NCBI GenBank assembly: GCA_020348945.1
Contig: CP070759.1
Span: 1,263,494-1,304,385 of the forward strand
Source: Candidatus Bathyarchaeota archaeon
GTDB taxonomy: Archaea > Thermoproteota > Bathyarchaeia > Bathyarchaeales > Bathyarchaeaceae
DNA: 40,892 nt
Direction of reading: 5' to 3'
Shown here piece by piece: positions 32,814-40,892 of this stretch. A program made the translations under genes and the position numbers. How positions within the stretch are numbered: position 1 is the first letter of the stretch; the number at the start of each line of letters is the position of its first letter. The notes below the pieces were generated by a model. It did not search any database and had not been told where the DNA came from. It saw only the letters and a program-made list of their open reading frames with translations.

Positions 32814-34100
32814 TTGACAGATGTCCTGATCAAGAAAAGCGAGAGATTTGGCGGCGAAATCCGCGCTCCTCCGTCCAAAGCTTACACGCACAGGATGATG
32901 ATTGCCGCGTCACTGTCAAGAGGAAGTTCAAAAATACTGAATCCTCTCTCCTCTAACGACACTCAAGCAACGCTGGAGACCATAGAAGCCTTCGGAGCAA
33001 AAGTAGAACTAAAAGAAACCTGTTGGACGATTAAAGGAGCATCCCCCCTTGAAACCCCTAAAAAAACCATAGACTGTGGAGAGTCCGGGTCTACCCTCCG
33101 TTTTATGATACCTGTAGCGGCTCTAGCACCCGGTTCCTCCACTTTCACTCTCGGATTGTCCCTTAGCAGGAGGCCTCTGGAGCCCCTTCTTCAAAGTCTT
33201 AAACAGCTGGGGACAGAATCCAGTCTTCAACGAGGTGAACAAGGTCTGACAATCAGAGTTCATGGCGGAGGGATAAGCGGGGGAAAAACGTCAATAAGGG
33301 GAGATGTAAGCTCCCAGTTCATTTCAGGATTACTGTTTGCGTGTCCAAGGGCGGAGGAAAACACTGAGATTGCAGTCACTACGCCTCTGGAATCCAGAAG
33401 CTATGTTCAAATGACCCTTGAGGTCCTTGAAAAACACGGCATCAAAATATCAGCATCAGATGATCTAAGTCGACTGAAAGTTCCTTCCAACCAGAACTAT
33501 AGCTCGTGTGATCATAAGGTTTCAGGAGACTTCTCGTCTGCATCCTTCCTTCTAGCCGCTGCAGCAATAACATGCTCGAAAATGAGAGTGAAACATCTTG
33601 ATTATCATACGAAGCAGGGAGACAAAGCAATACTGGATATATTGGAGGAAATGGGCTCAAAAGTGAGCGTTGGATATGAATACGTTGAGATTGAAGGAAA
33701 ACAACTCAACGCCGTAGATGTGGATGCAAAAAACATACCCGATCTAGTTCCAGTCTGCGCTACCCTCGCATGTTATTCAAAAGGAACATCCAAATTGTAC
33801 AACGCTAAGAGGCTCAGATACAAAGAGTCTGACAGGCTGTCTTCCCTGCACGCTGAGTTAAAGAAAATGGGCGCCGACATCAACATGAATGAAGACGGTC
33901 TAATCATAAGAGGACCCTGCCAATTGCATGGAGCAACAATCGATCCTCATAACGACCATCGAATTGCCATGGCTTGTGCTGTTGCGGCTCTAGGGGCGAG
34001 TGGCGAGACGAAGATTCAAAACTCTGAGTGTGTTAGAAAATCTTATCCGCACTTCTTTGATGATTTACGTTTGTTAGGAGCGGATGTTGTTGGCGGGTGA
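32814..34100 (+). CDS. aroA: EPSP synthase (3-phosphoshikimate 1-carboxyvinyltransferase)
   Basis: This 428-residue enzyme adds enolpyruvate to shikimate 3-phosphate. It has the two-domain inside-out barrel signatures: KAYTHRMMIAASL, GESGSTLRFMIPVAAL, GDVSSQFISGLLFA, RYKESDRLSSL and NDHRIAMACAVAALG. It starts with TTG 32814 six bases after the shikimate kinase stop. Its 3' end overlaps aroC by 17 bases. Confidence 0.96.
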   Translation: MTDVLIKKSERFGGEIRAPPSKAYTHRMMIAASLSRGSSKILNPLSSNDTQATLETIEAFGAKVELKETCWTIKGASPLETPKKTIDCGESGSTLRFMIPVAALAPGSSTFTLGLSLSRRPLEPLLQSLKQLGTESSLQRGEQGLTIRVHGGGISGGKTSIRGDVSSQFISGLLFACPRAEENTEIAVTTPLESRSYVQMTLEVLEKHGIKISASDDLSRLKVPSNQNYSSCDHKVSGDFSSASFLLAAAAITCSKMRVKHLDYHTKQGDKAILDILEEMGSKVSVGYEYVEIEGKQLNAVDVDAKNIPDLVPVCATLACYSKGTSKLYNAKRLRYKESDRLSSLHAELKKMGADINMNEDGLIIRGPCQLHGATIDPHNDHRIAMACAVAALGASGETKIQNSECVRKSYPHFFDDLRLLGADVVGG

Positions 34101-35196
34101 TGCTATAGGTAAAGAGTTTGTTGTAACCTGTTTCGGTGAAAGTCACGGCAGATGTGTAGGAGTTGTTGTGGACGGTTGCCCAGCTGGTCTCCCACTTTCT
34201 GAACGAGACATTCAAGAAGAAGTGGACAAGAGGATTCCTCTCAAACCCGAGATTGTATCTGCGAGAAGAGAAAAAGATATCGTTGAAGTTCTCTCCGGAA
34301 TCTTCAATGGCTTCACAACCAGCGCCCCCATCTGCACCCTAGTTTGGAACAAAGAAGCGGCTCCTGGAGAATATGATCAAGTTAAGGATACGCCTAGACC
34401 GGGACACGCAGATTACCCTGCTCGAATTAAATACGGAGGCTTTACCGATTATCGTGGAGGAGGAAGGTTTTCGGGCAGAATGACGGTGGCTTTTGTGATG
34501 GCTGGGGCCATAGCTAAGAAGTTGCTAGGTCTTTTCGGTGTCGAAGTTTTGGCTTACGCGATTGAGATAGGTAAAGTTAAAGTTGAGAAGAAACTCAAGC
34601 TTGAGGAGATTCGCAGCAACACGTATAAATGTGCAGTTAGGTGCCCTGACTTGGAACGTGCAAAAGCTATGGAAGAGAGTATCTTGAAGGCTAAAAGTGA
34701 AGGCGACAGCGTGGGCGGTGTCGTTGAGTGTGTTGCTCTGAAGGTTCCGGTGGGAGTCGGCGAACCAATATTTGATTCTCTGGACGCTGACATAGCTAAG
34801 ATGTTGTTTGCTGTTCCAGCAGTCAAGGAAGTTGAATTCGGCGCCGGATTCAAGGCTGCTCAACTGAGAGGATCAGAGAACAATGATGCGTATGCTATAC
34901 GCGGCGGAAAAACTGTGACGTTAACAAACAATGCAGGTGGCGTTTTGGGCGGGATATCCTCTGGGATGCCTATTGTGGTTAGAGCTGCCATAAAACCTAC
35001 TCCTTCCATATCGAAAGAACAGAGGAGCGTTGACCTATCAAGGATGGAGGAAACACTGATTCGAGTTAGGGGCAGACATGACCCGTGCATCGTGCCGAAA
35101 GCGGTTCCTGTTATCGAGTCTGTGGTTGCCATGGTTTTGGCTGATCATATGCTTCGAGCAGGAGTTATACCCAAAGTTTTGCGGGAGGAGAAATAG
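34084..35196 (+). CDS. aroC: Chorismate synthase
   Basis: This 370-residue FMN-dependent enzyme converts EPSP to chorismate. Signatures are FGESHGRCVGVVVDGCPAGLPL at the N-terminus, GGRFSGRMTVAFVMAGAIAK, GGISSGMPIVVRAAIKPTPSI and RGRHDPCIVPKAVPVIESVV at the C-terminus. ATG 34084 lies three bases after GGAG; TTG codons at 34087 and 34090 have better spacing and are possible starts. Confidence 0.96.
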   Translation: MLLAGDAIGKEFVVTCFGESHGRCVGVVVDGCPAGLPLSERDIQEEVDKRIPLKPEIVSARREKDIVEVLSGIFNGFTTSAPICTLVWNKEAAPGEYDQVKDTPRPGHADYPARIKYGGFTDYRGGGRFSGRMTVAFVMAGAIAKKLLGLFGVEVLAYAIEIGKVKVEKKLKLEEIRSNTYKCAVRCPDLERAKAMEESILKAKSEGDSVGGVVECVALKVPVGVGEPIFDSLDADIAKMLFAVPAVKEVEFGAGFKAAQLRGSENNDAYAIRGGKTVTLTNNAGGVLGGISSGMPIVVRAAIKPTPSISKEQRSVDLSRMEETLIRVRGRHDPCIVPKAVPVIESVVAMVLADHMLRAGVIPKVLREEK

Positions 35197-35197
35197 A

Positions 35198-35476
35198 ATG
35201 GAGAAGATTTCATCACTAAGAAAGAAAATTGACGAAATTGATGACCAAATTCTGCGTTTTTTAAAGGAGCGAGTGGATGTCTGTGAAAACATTGGGCTGA
35301 TCAAGCAAGAGCAAGGGATTCCCGTGAAGGACAGTCAAAGAGAAAGCGAGCAGTACACGCGAATCGCAAGAATAGCGTCGAAACTGGGACTTAACCCACA
35401 AGAAGTTAGAGCTGTGTATCAAGAAATAATTGCCATGAGCATACGTGCTCAGGAACGTGAAAGTTACAGAACCTAA
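35198..35476 (+). CDS. aroQ: Chorismate mutase, AroQ class
   Basis: This 92-residue all-helical protein rearranges chorismate to prephenate. The helix-1 pattern KISSLRKKIDEIDDQILRFLKERVDVCENI, the KQEQGIPVKDSQRE turn and the C-terminal YQEIIAMSIRAQE helix are typical AroQ. ATG 35198 follows GGGAGGAG at 35183-35190, one base after the aroC stop. The open frame continues upstream inside aroC, but that extension is an artefact of overlapping frames. It is a stand-alone mutase, not fused to prephenate dehydratase or dehydrogenase. Confidence 0.93.
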   Translation: MEKISSLRKKIDEIDDQILRFLKERVDVCENIGLIKQEQGIPVKDSQRESEQYTRIARIASKLGLNPQEVRAVYQEIIAMSIRAQERESYRT

Positions 35477-35494
35477 AGTAAGTAGTGAAGAAAA

Positions 35495-36568
35495 ATGTTG
35501 TATGAAATAAGTCAAAGAACAATGGAACTTGAAAGTGAAGGAAAGAAAATTATAAAGTTAAATATTGGAGACCCTGACCAACCAACTCCAAAGGAGATAA
35601 TTGAAGCGGCCTTTGAAGCCATGAAACATGGAAAGACAAAATACTCCTTTTATGCTGGTGAGAAGACGCTTAGAACAAAGTTGGCAAGCATCCACAATGT
35701 TTCCGCAGAAAACGTGATAATTATCCCAGGTTCAAAGTGGGCTTTTTTCTCCATAATGTACCTACTGCTGAAAAATGGAGGAAACGCTGTAATTCTAACT
35801 CCATACTGGACCGCTTATGAAATGGCCGCCAAAATTCTTGGAGTGGAAATAAGATTTTTGAAGGCAGAATTTGATTCTAACTGGAAAATTGACATTGAAA
35901 AGTTGAGAAATCTGATTGACCAAAAGACGCGGCTGCTAATACTGAACAATCCTAACAACCCCACCAGCAAAGTCCTAGAGAATAGTTTACTTGAAGAAAT
36001 CGTTGAGGTTGCAAACGATAAGAAAGTCACAATTATGTCTGACGAAGTCTACCGTGATTTAAGCTTCGTTAAGACAAAGAGCACTTTAGACTTCGGTGGC
36101 AGCCAAATACTTGTCAACAGTTTTTCCAAAACATTTGCAATGACGGGATGGCGGATCGGCTACGTTGTCGTGGACAAGGAGCTGGCTGGAAAAATGATGA
36201 AACTGAACCAGATGACCTTCACAAACGTTCCCGTTTTCGTTCAAGAAGCCGCTTTAAAGGCTTTGGAACTGAAAGAGAAAATCGCCGGGGAGATGAAGGC
36301 GATATACCGACGAAGAGCAGATTTGGCCTGCAAGATTCTTTCGGAAACAGAATTAAAATTCACTAAACCCGATGCTCCCTTCTATATCTTTCCAAAGTAC
36401 GCCAATCTAGATTCTGAGAAGTTTGCGTTTGATTTGCTGGACAAGAGAGTCGCCATAACTCCCGGCACCTCTTTTGGAGACTATCGAGAACACTTCAGAA
36501 TAGCGTTAACCATGCCAGAAGAAGAAATCAAGCTGGGATTAGAAAAAATTTGCGAGGCGCTAGAATGA
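35495..36568 (+). CDS. Class I/II aminotransferase (probable aromatic/aspartate type)
   Basis: This 357-residue PLP enzyme is of fold type I. It has KLNIGDPD near the start, the NNPNNPTSK motif, DEVYRDL, and the PLP-lysine in SFSKTFAMTGWRIGY, with the substrate-carboxylate Arg near FRIALTMP at the end. The N-terminus is about 25-30 residues shorter than usual; a stop codon in frame upstream excludes a longer start. Between chorismate mutase and tyrA it most likely transaminates prephenate or 4-hydroxyphenylpyruvate/phenylpyruvate. An aspartate aminotransferase role supplying the operon's aspartate is also possible. Confidence 0.88.
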   Translation: MLYEISQRTMELESEGKKIIKLNIGDPDQPTPKEIIEAAFEAMKHGKTKYSFYAGEKTLRTKLASIHNVSAENVIIIPGSKWAFFSIMYLLLKNGGNAVILTPYWTAYEMAAKILGVEIRFLKAEFDSNWKIDIEKLRNLIDQKTRLLILNNPNNPTSKVLENSLLEEIVEVANDKKVTIMSDEVYRDLSFVKTKSTLDFGGSQILVNSFSKTFAMTGWRIGYVVVDKELAGKMMKLNQMTFTNVPVFVQEAALKALELKEKIAGEMKAIYRRRADLACKILSETELKFTKPDAPFYIFPKYANLDSEKFAFDLLDKRVAITPGTSFGDYREHFRIALTMPEEEIKLGLEKICEALE

Positions 36569-37386
36569 AAGTAGCTATAATTGGCGGCACGGGAAAAATG
36601 GGTCGATGGTTCACAAAGTTTTTCTTGGATGAAGGCATGCAGGTGATAGTTTCGGGTAGAAATAAGGAAAAGTTGTTGAAAATAAAAGATGAGCTTGGAG
36701 TTGAAATCGCTGACAACGTAAATGCAGTCAAAAGTGCTGACAGAATTTTCATATCCGTGCCCATGGAGAACTTCAAAGAAGTCGTAAGGGAGATACGTTC
36801 ACACATACGTCCAGACCAGGTGGTTATGGACATCTGTTCAGTTAAGGAGTTTCCCGTCAAAGTAATGCACGAACACATAGAGACTGGGATAACATTGGGA
36901 ACCCATCCCATGTTTGGTCCTCGCGCAGAGAACATTCAAAACCAAAATTTCATCCTCACCCCAACCAACAACAAAGAAAGAAAATTTGCAGACGATTTTA
37001 AAAGTTGGTTGGAGGAGAGAAAGGTAAATGTGTCCATAATGTCTCCAAGAAAGCATGATGAGCTAATGTCTGCGGTTTTAGGGCTTCCCCACTTTATTGG
37101 TATAGCCATTTGTGACACCTTACTAAATTGTGTTGACCTTGTTGAAACAAGAAAGGCTGCTGGAACCAGCTTCAAGCTGTTGTTGACGCTAGCTGAAACA
37201 GTTGCTTCTCAAGACCCGGAATTTTGCGCAAGCCTTCAAATGAATTTACCCAACGTAGAGAGCGTTGAAAGCTTTTTCTGTGAGAAATCGATAGAATGGC
37301 TGAACACGATCAAACGAAAAGATAAATCAGCATTCGCTGACAAGATGAGAGTTGTTAAAGCGAAATTGGAGAAGATAAGTGTGTGA
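36565..37386 (+). CDS. tyrA: Prephenate dehydrogenase
   Basis: This 273-residue enzyme oxidatively decarboxylates prephenate to 4-hydroxyphenylpyruvate (or arogenate to tyrosine). It shows the N-terminal Rossmann GGTGKMGRWFTKFF, DICSVKEFP, and the conserved THPMFGPRAE with the catalytic His. The ATG overlaps the aminotransferase stop (ATGA); a TTG at 36550 would lie inside the aminotransferase. It is the last gene of the operon. A gene for prephenate dehydratase (the Phe branch) is not in the window. Confidence 0.92.
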   Translation: MKVAIIGGTGKMGRWFTKFFLDEGMQVIVSGRNKEKLLKIKDELGVEIADNVNAVKSADRIFISVPMENFKEVVREIRSHIRPDQVVMDICSVKEFPVKVMHEHIETGITLGTHPMFGPRAENIQNQNFILTPTNNKERKFADDFKSWLEERKVNVSIMSPRKHDELMSAVLGLPHFIGIAICDTLLNCVDLVETRKAAGTSFKLLLTLAETVASQDPEFCASLQMNLPNVESVESFFCEKSIEWLNTIKRKDKSAFADKMRVVKAKLEKISV

Positions 37387-37420
37387 AGGCCAGCGCAAAC
37401 ACGCTAGAAGGTTGAGGCCT
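37387..37420 (+). terminator. Stem-loop after tyrA
   Basis: AGGCC (37387-37391) pairs with GGCCT (37416-37420), and an inner hairpin AGCG/CGCT (37392-37395, 37402-37405) stacks on it. T-rich sequence follows (TTCTTCTTT to 37437). It is placed directly after the operon's last stop codon and may mark its end. Confidence 0.4.
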
Positions 37421-37437
37421 CCACTAAGTTCTTCTTT

Positions 37438-37452
37438 AAACCACTGAATAAC
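37438..37452. repeat. Shared upstream motif AAACCACTGAATAAC
   Basis: This is the second copy of the 15-base sequence found at 19557-19571 before the corrinoid activator, with one base different. It lies about 25 bases upstream of the TATA box of the MtmB-like gene, where a regulator could act. Confidence 0.25.
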
Positions 37453-37477
37453 ACATGAAGCTTGAATAAGGGAAACG

Positions 37478-37487
37478 TTATAAAACA
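37478..37487 (+). promoter_or_regulatory. TATA box of the second MtmB-like gene
   Basis: GTTATAAAAC lies 48-57 bases before TTG 37535, predicting a leader of roughly 25 bases. It resembles the mtnA box. Confidence 0.6.
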
Positions 37488-37534
37488 GTGTCTAATACAA
37501 AATCCATCAACAAAAATTGAAGGGTGAAATTAAA

Positions 37535-38911
37535 TTGCCTACTCTTTTAGACGCCGTAAACAGAGCCTTAACGGGGAAACCCTGTTCAGAAAGAGACTAT
37601 GACCTAAAAATATTTGCGACTAAACTAAGGGAGCTTGTAAAAGATTATGAAATCAAGTATGACCCAGACGTCTCTGTCTCATCAGACGACAGTTTAGCTG
37701 ACGATGTTTTCAAAGCTGCCCTCGACCTCTACCGCGAGGTCGGCACATACTGCAAAGACACAGAGCGGATAATTAAATTCGATGAAAACGAGATTAAAGA
37801 GGGCCTGAAAAACGCTCCTTCCAAAGCCAGCTTCGGAGAAGGGAAGGATGCCAAGATCATGGTTCCGAGAAAACCTGAGGACAAGACGCCGCCATGGTGT
37901 TTCATCGGGGCAGGAGGCGCACCCGTGTCCTCTGAGGAAGTTCTTGCAAGTTTAGTGCAAGGTTATGGATCGATACCTATTGCCGATTCTATAACTACGC
38001 CAGCTCTAACTTCAGTGGATGGAATGAGAATACGATCTAACTCGCCTTTAGAAATCTATGGATCAATAAGAAATGCAATTTTAGCAAGAGCAGCTTTGAG
38101 AAAAGCAGGAAGACCCGGCTTGCCAATCATGAACGCACTCGCAACCGCAGAGTCCGCTCCATCATTGATTGCAGCACTTCATCCGCAATATGGGCTTAGA
38201 CCTTCAGATGGATACCTGATGGCCGCACTAGCAGAGTTGAAAGTAGATTTTGATCGCCTCAACAAAGCCTGCGCTCTGTCAAACCTCGGCGCTCGTATTG
38301 TCGGGGAATCAGGTCCCGTATTCGGTGGCTACTGCGGCGGACCAGAGGGCACAGCCATAACTGCTGCTGCCTATCATATTCTAGGAGTTCTTGTATATCA
38401 AGCAACATGTCACCTAGTTTTTCCAGTTCACATTAATTATAGGTGTAGTACAGCACCGGAACTGTCTTGGGTGATAAGCACTTACGGCCAAGCAATCAGC
38501 CGGAACACCCATTTGTTGTCAATGAACCTAACTTATACCGCAGCTGGACCCTGTACGGAAATGTGCTTGCACGAAATCGCAGCACGCGTTATAACAGCTG
38601 TTGTCTCTGGTCTCTCAATAGAATCTGTGGGAATTGGAAAGGCAATTCACGAGGATTATATGACACCTATAGAACCTCGGTTTGCTGCCGAGGTTGCCCA
38701 TGCAACTGCTGCAGCTGGATTTAAAAGAGAAGACGCTAACGACATCGTGAAACACCTTGAGTCGTTGTACAAGGATAAGCTCGCGAATCCTCCATTAGGT
38801 GTGAAATATCAGGAATGCTTTGACGTAAAGACAGGAAAGCCATCTCGCAAATGTTTGGAGATTTATAACAAGGTTAAAAAAGAACTGGAAGAGCTAGGCC
38901 TAGAGTTTTGA
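37535..38911 (+). CDS. MtmB-family methyltransferase without pyrrolysine (copy 2)
   Basis: This roughly 458-residue paralogue of the protein at 22602-23984 has the same landmarks: ALTGKPCSERDYDLKIF, VFGGYCGGPEGTA, TAAGPCTEMCLHEIAA and YQECFDVKTGKPSRKCL. The pyrrolysine position again reads GRPGLPI-M-NALAT, with no amber codon. TTG 37535 is chosen because it aligns with the start of copy 1 and follows GGGTGA (37522-37527) by seven bases; TTG 37517 would be upstream of that site. It has its own promoter and no corrinoid gene beside it, so it presumably shares the corrinoid proteins encoded 13-20 kb away. Confidence 0.92.
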   Translation: MPTLLDAVNRALTGKPCSERDYDLKIFATKLRELVKDYEIKYDPDVSVSSDDSLADDVFKAALDLYREVGTYCKDTERIIKFDENEIKEGLKNAPSKASFGEGKDAKIMVPRKPEDKTPPWCFIGAGGAPVSSEEVLASLVQGYGSIPIADSITTPALTSVDGMRIRSNSPLEIYGSIRNAILARAALRKAGRPGLPIMNALATAESAPSLIAALHPQYGLRPSDGYLMAALAELKVDFDRLNKACALSNLGARIVGESGPVFGGYCGGPEGTAITAAAYHILGVLVYQATCHLVFPVHINYRCSTAPELSWVISTYGQAISRNTHLLSMNLTYTAAGPCTEMCLHEIAARVITAVVSGLSIESVGIGKAIHEDYMTPIEPRFAAEVAHATAAAGFKREDANDIVKHLESLYKDKLANPPLGVKYQECFDVKTGKPSRKCLEIYNKVKKELEELGLEF

Positions 38912-38947
38912 AGCCACGCGTTGGCGTGCGCGTTAAGTGTTCTGTTT

Positions 38948-39793
38948 TCACTGAAGAATGAAGAAGGCTGTAACTATGAGAGCGGTTCCCACAATGGTTC
39001 TCTGCAAGATTCTGCCTTTCGAACGTACTTCGCGTATTTGACCTGTTTTAATGAAGCCTATGCTTAGGAGTACGCCGAGGAGCAGCACGGGAAACACTAG
39101 ACCGACATTGAATATGGTTACACTAGCTATGGATTGGAGAGGCTGAATTAAGGGGAGAGAAAATAGTAGGGGCAAAGTGCAGCATAGTTTGATGAAAGAA
39201 AACAATACTCCCACTGAAAAATCGAAATACACATTGTTCTGCAGTGATATTTTCTGGATGAGTTTTTTAATGGGTTTCGGGGTTTTGAATAGGGGAACTA
39301 TTGGGTCTCCTCCTGTTCTCCAATTTCCTGTGTAAAAGTCATGAAACACTTCTATGAGATGTGCACCGCCTAGAATTGCTAGGATCGCGGCGAAGGGAAT
39401 TGTGAAGTAAGTGGCGTAGCCAAGCACGGTTGGAGCAGTGATAACGGGGACAATTAGGTATAAAATGATCATTTGTAAGTAGAAAACTCCGCCTGTGATG
39501 ACTATCACTTTCTTTAACGCTCGTTTGGGGCTTCCCCAAGATTGTAGAGTTGCCGCTACGACGAATGAGATTAGCGCTATCAGACATGGACTGAAGCCTG
39601 AGACTGCACCGTAGATGAAGACAAGGGAATAAGACGTAGTGTAGAGGTCAGGGTTCGACTGTCTGGAGCATTTAGGGCATGGGAGGCTTGTGTTAGCCTC
39701 TTCTAGGATTCTTTGTGCATTAAGAAAGCTACCGGCAAGAATTAAGGCTAAAATTGAAGTGAAAAGAGCTGCCTTTATCCGCCGGTTTAACAT
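38948..39793 (-). CDS. CcdA/DsbD-like thiol-disulfide membrane protein
   Basis: This 281-residue membrane protein starts with a signal-anchor helix, then an extracytoplasmic CPKC motif (Cys39, Cys42), and about six membrane helices. Two helices carry the family's redox cysteines, FSPC (Cys70) and KLCCTLP (Cys204-205), in the two-fold arrangement of CcdA/DsbD transporters that move electrons across the membrane to reduce extracytoplasmic disulfides. The extra N-terminal CxxC could be a built-in acceptor. The partner protein is not in the window. It converges on the second MtmB-like gene with a 36-base gap. Confidence 0.75.
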   Translation of the reverse strand: MLNRRIKAALFTSILALILAGSFLNAQRILEEANTSLPCPKCSRQSNPDLYTTSYSLVFIYGAVSGFSPCLIALISFVVAATLQSWGSPKRALKKVIVITGGVFYLQMIILYLIVPVITAPTVLGYATYFTIPFAAILAILGGAHLIEVFHDFYTGNWRTGGDPIVPLFKTPKPIKKLIQKISLQNNVYFDFSVGVLFSFIKLCCTLPLLFSLPLIQPLQSIASVTIFNVGLVFPVLLLGVLLSIGFIKTGQIREVRSKGRILQRTIVGTALIVTAFFILQ

Positions 39794-39869
39794 TGTTGTG
39801 CAACTTAATACAGCGTTATGAGTTCTACCTATAAAAGTTAGTTTAAAAAAAGGGAGGATTCGAAGTGGT

Positions 39870-40892
39870 TTATGTGGTTTTCTTCCTCCGCGTTGCAGCG
39901 TATGCGATTGCTACAATGGCTATGACAGCGATTCCTGCTATGGCAATGATGATTTCTATGGGTATCAGAGGCGGTGGAGACGCTACTGTGACCATGCTTT
40001 CCTTGGTATAGCTTGAAAATTCAGCTTTTACTTTTATTGTACAATTGCCTGCTTCCACGTTTGTGGTGTCCCATGTGAAGGTTAGGTTTGTGGTGTCTCC
40101 AGCGGATAAGGATGTGACCGTTTGTGTTTCTATGGCGGTGGTGTCGTAGTAGGCGGTGACATTGAAGGTCTCTGTCTCGGTTCCCTCATTTGTAACTACG
40201 GCATCGATTGACACGGAGTCGCCAGCTGTCACCGAGGTTTGGGAAGGTGTGACGCTGGTGATGACTATTTGGGTGGTTAGATTATAGTAAAGCTCGATGT
40301 AAGGGACGCCATACTCTGGGAATCCCCACCACCAATCCCAACCGGTCAGGTTTAAGGGGCCCGTATAATTCATAACTCTTTCCACTGAATCGTAGCTGAT
40401 GCTGCTGGGACCTGAGGTGTCAAATCCGTTCCATTCTATAGTTTCTATGTATACGTAACCTAGACTATGTCCCCACATTTCGGTGACGTTCTTGGAAAAC
40501 GTGCTTCCATAGTGCAGGGTTCCGTTGTGCAGATACGCTGGTATGGGAATGAGATCGCCGCTGGGAAACTTGAGTATGAGTTGTTCGCCTTCCTTGAGGT
40601 CCCACCCTATAGGCGTGTAGTCTATTGTCAAATTCGCTTCGCCATACCATCTGTTGCCAGGCCCATAACTCTCGTATGGAGATTTCCAATACTCACCTGT
40701 TGTGGCATTAACGTATAGGTCAAAGTCTGACACGTTGTGCGCCGGAGACGATGCTAGGATATCTCCAAGCACAGCCTCAAAGCCCCAGACAGCCCACTCA
40801 TCACCGTAGTCCAGTGCGTATAGTGCGTAGGCTACTCCAGTGTCCAAGTCCACATCAGCATGGTAAGGCGTGATGGTTGCGTTGAAGTGCAT
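39870..40892 (-). CDS. Surface protein with CARDB-like domain and C-terminal anchor (5' end missing)
   Basis: The visible 340 residues end with the arrangement of archaeal cell-surface proteins: a globular region rich in Trp, Tyr and Asn-X-Ser/Thr sequons (possible N-glycosylation sites), a CARDB-like beta-sandwich (about 210-305: VTAGDSVSIDAVVTNEGTE, AGDTTNLTFTWDT), a Pro-rich linker, one membrane helix (about 312-332) and a short basic tail RRKKTT. A Met codon falls exactly at the window edge, but there is no signal peptide after it, so the gene very likely continues beyond the window. The function of the N-terminal domain is not recognised. Confidence 0.75.
   Translation of the reverse strand: MHFNATITPYHADVDLDTGVAYALYALDYGDEWAVWGFEAVLGDILASSPAHNVSDFDLYVNATTGEYWKSPYESYGPGNRWYGEANLTIDYTPIGWDLKEGEQLILKFPSGDLIPIPAYLHNGTLHYGSTFSKNVTEMWGHSLGYVYIETIEWNGFDTSGPSSISYDSVERVMNYTGPLNLTGWDWWWGFPEYGVPYIELYYNLTTQIVITSVTPSQTSVTAGDSVSIDAVVTNEGTETETFNVTAYYDTTAIETQTVTSLSAGDTTNLTFTWDTTNVEAGNCTIKVKAEFSSYTKESMVTVASPPPLIPIEIIIAIAGIAVIAIVAIAYAATRRKKTT

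Noticed and set aside
35078-35197. Extended N-terminus of chorismate mutase inside aroC
   Set aside because: ATG 35198 has a strong GGGAGGAG site and yields the normal AroQ length; the extension has no family counterpart.

Overview
The window is archaeal chromosome. Lineage markers are a P1/L12 stalk protein, archaeal-type AlaRS and LeuRS, a GHMP-type shikimate kinase, dehydroquinate synthase II with the aspartate-semialdehyde (ADH) entry to aromatics, a tRNA with an intron at position 37/38, TATA-like promoter boxes, and an MtrH homologue. Frequent TTG/GTG starts preceded by GGTGA or GGAGG are also seen. Corrinoid methyltransferases and MtrH without any other Mtr subunit in view suggest a Bathyarchaeia-like or related non-methanogenic archaeon; this taxonomic placement is inference.

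Layout. (1) 1-6262: rpl12, alaS, leuS. (2) 6299-11527: an accessory island of about 5.1 kb between an intact tRNA-Arg(TCU) at its right end and a 19-bp copy of that tRNA's 3' end at its left end, the footprint of integration into a tRNA gene. It carries a DUF262/DUF1524 (GmrSD-like) protein, a PD-(D/E)XK nuclease paired with a small helical protein, a frameshifted nuclease with an EVE/PUA-like C-terminus, a SIR2-like gene fragment and decayed tRNA sequences. Every inter-cassette gap carries the same palindrome ATGCATGCAT. No integrase was recognised. (3) 11867-17126: HTH-phosphoribosyltransferase regulator, mtnA, a tRNA-splicing endonuclease subunit lacking the catalytic histidine, hisS, and a CPBP membrane protease with a zinc ribbon.

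(4) 17285-25945: a one-carbon cluster. On the plus strand are a corrinoid protein, an MttB-family methyltransferase and a [2Fe-2S]/ASKHA corrinoid activator. On the minus strand are a saccharopine-dehydrogenase-like protein, a second corrinoid protein, an MtmB homologue and an MtrH homologue. A second MtmB homologue lies at 37535-38911. All three methyltransferases are read without an in-frame amber codon; the MtmB homologues have Met where methanogen MtmB has pyrrolysine. The simplest model is: methylated substrate to corrinoid protein to MtrH to tetrahydropterin, feeding a Wood-Ljungdahl-type methyl branch.

(5) 26213-37386: a tightly packed 12-gene operon for aspartate semialdehyde, chorismate and the tyrosine branch (aspartokinase, ASADH, ADH synthase, DHQ synthase II, aroD, aroE, archaeal shikimate kinase, aroA, aroC, aroQ, aminotransferase, tyrA). 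Immediately upstream (26068-26148) is an unannotated 26-codon ORF whose last 11 residues include four Tyr and three Phe. It is followed at once by a stem-loop with a T-tract and then the aspartokinase ribosome binding site, the layout of a leader-peptide attenuator. I regard this as the most interesting observation in the window.

(6) 38948-40892: a CcdA/DsbD-like membrane protein and the C-terminal part of a surface protein with a CARDB-like domain and a membrane anchor, cut by the window edge.
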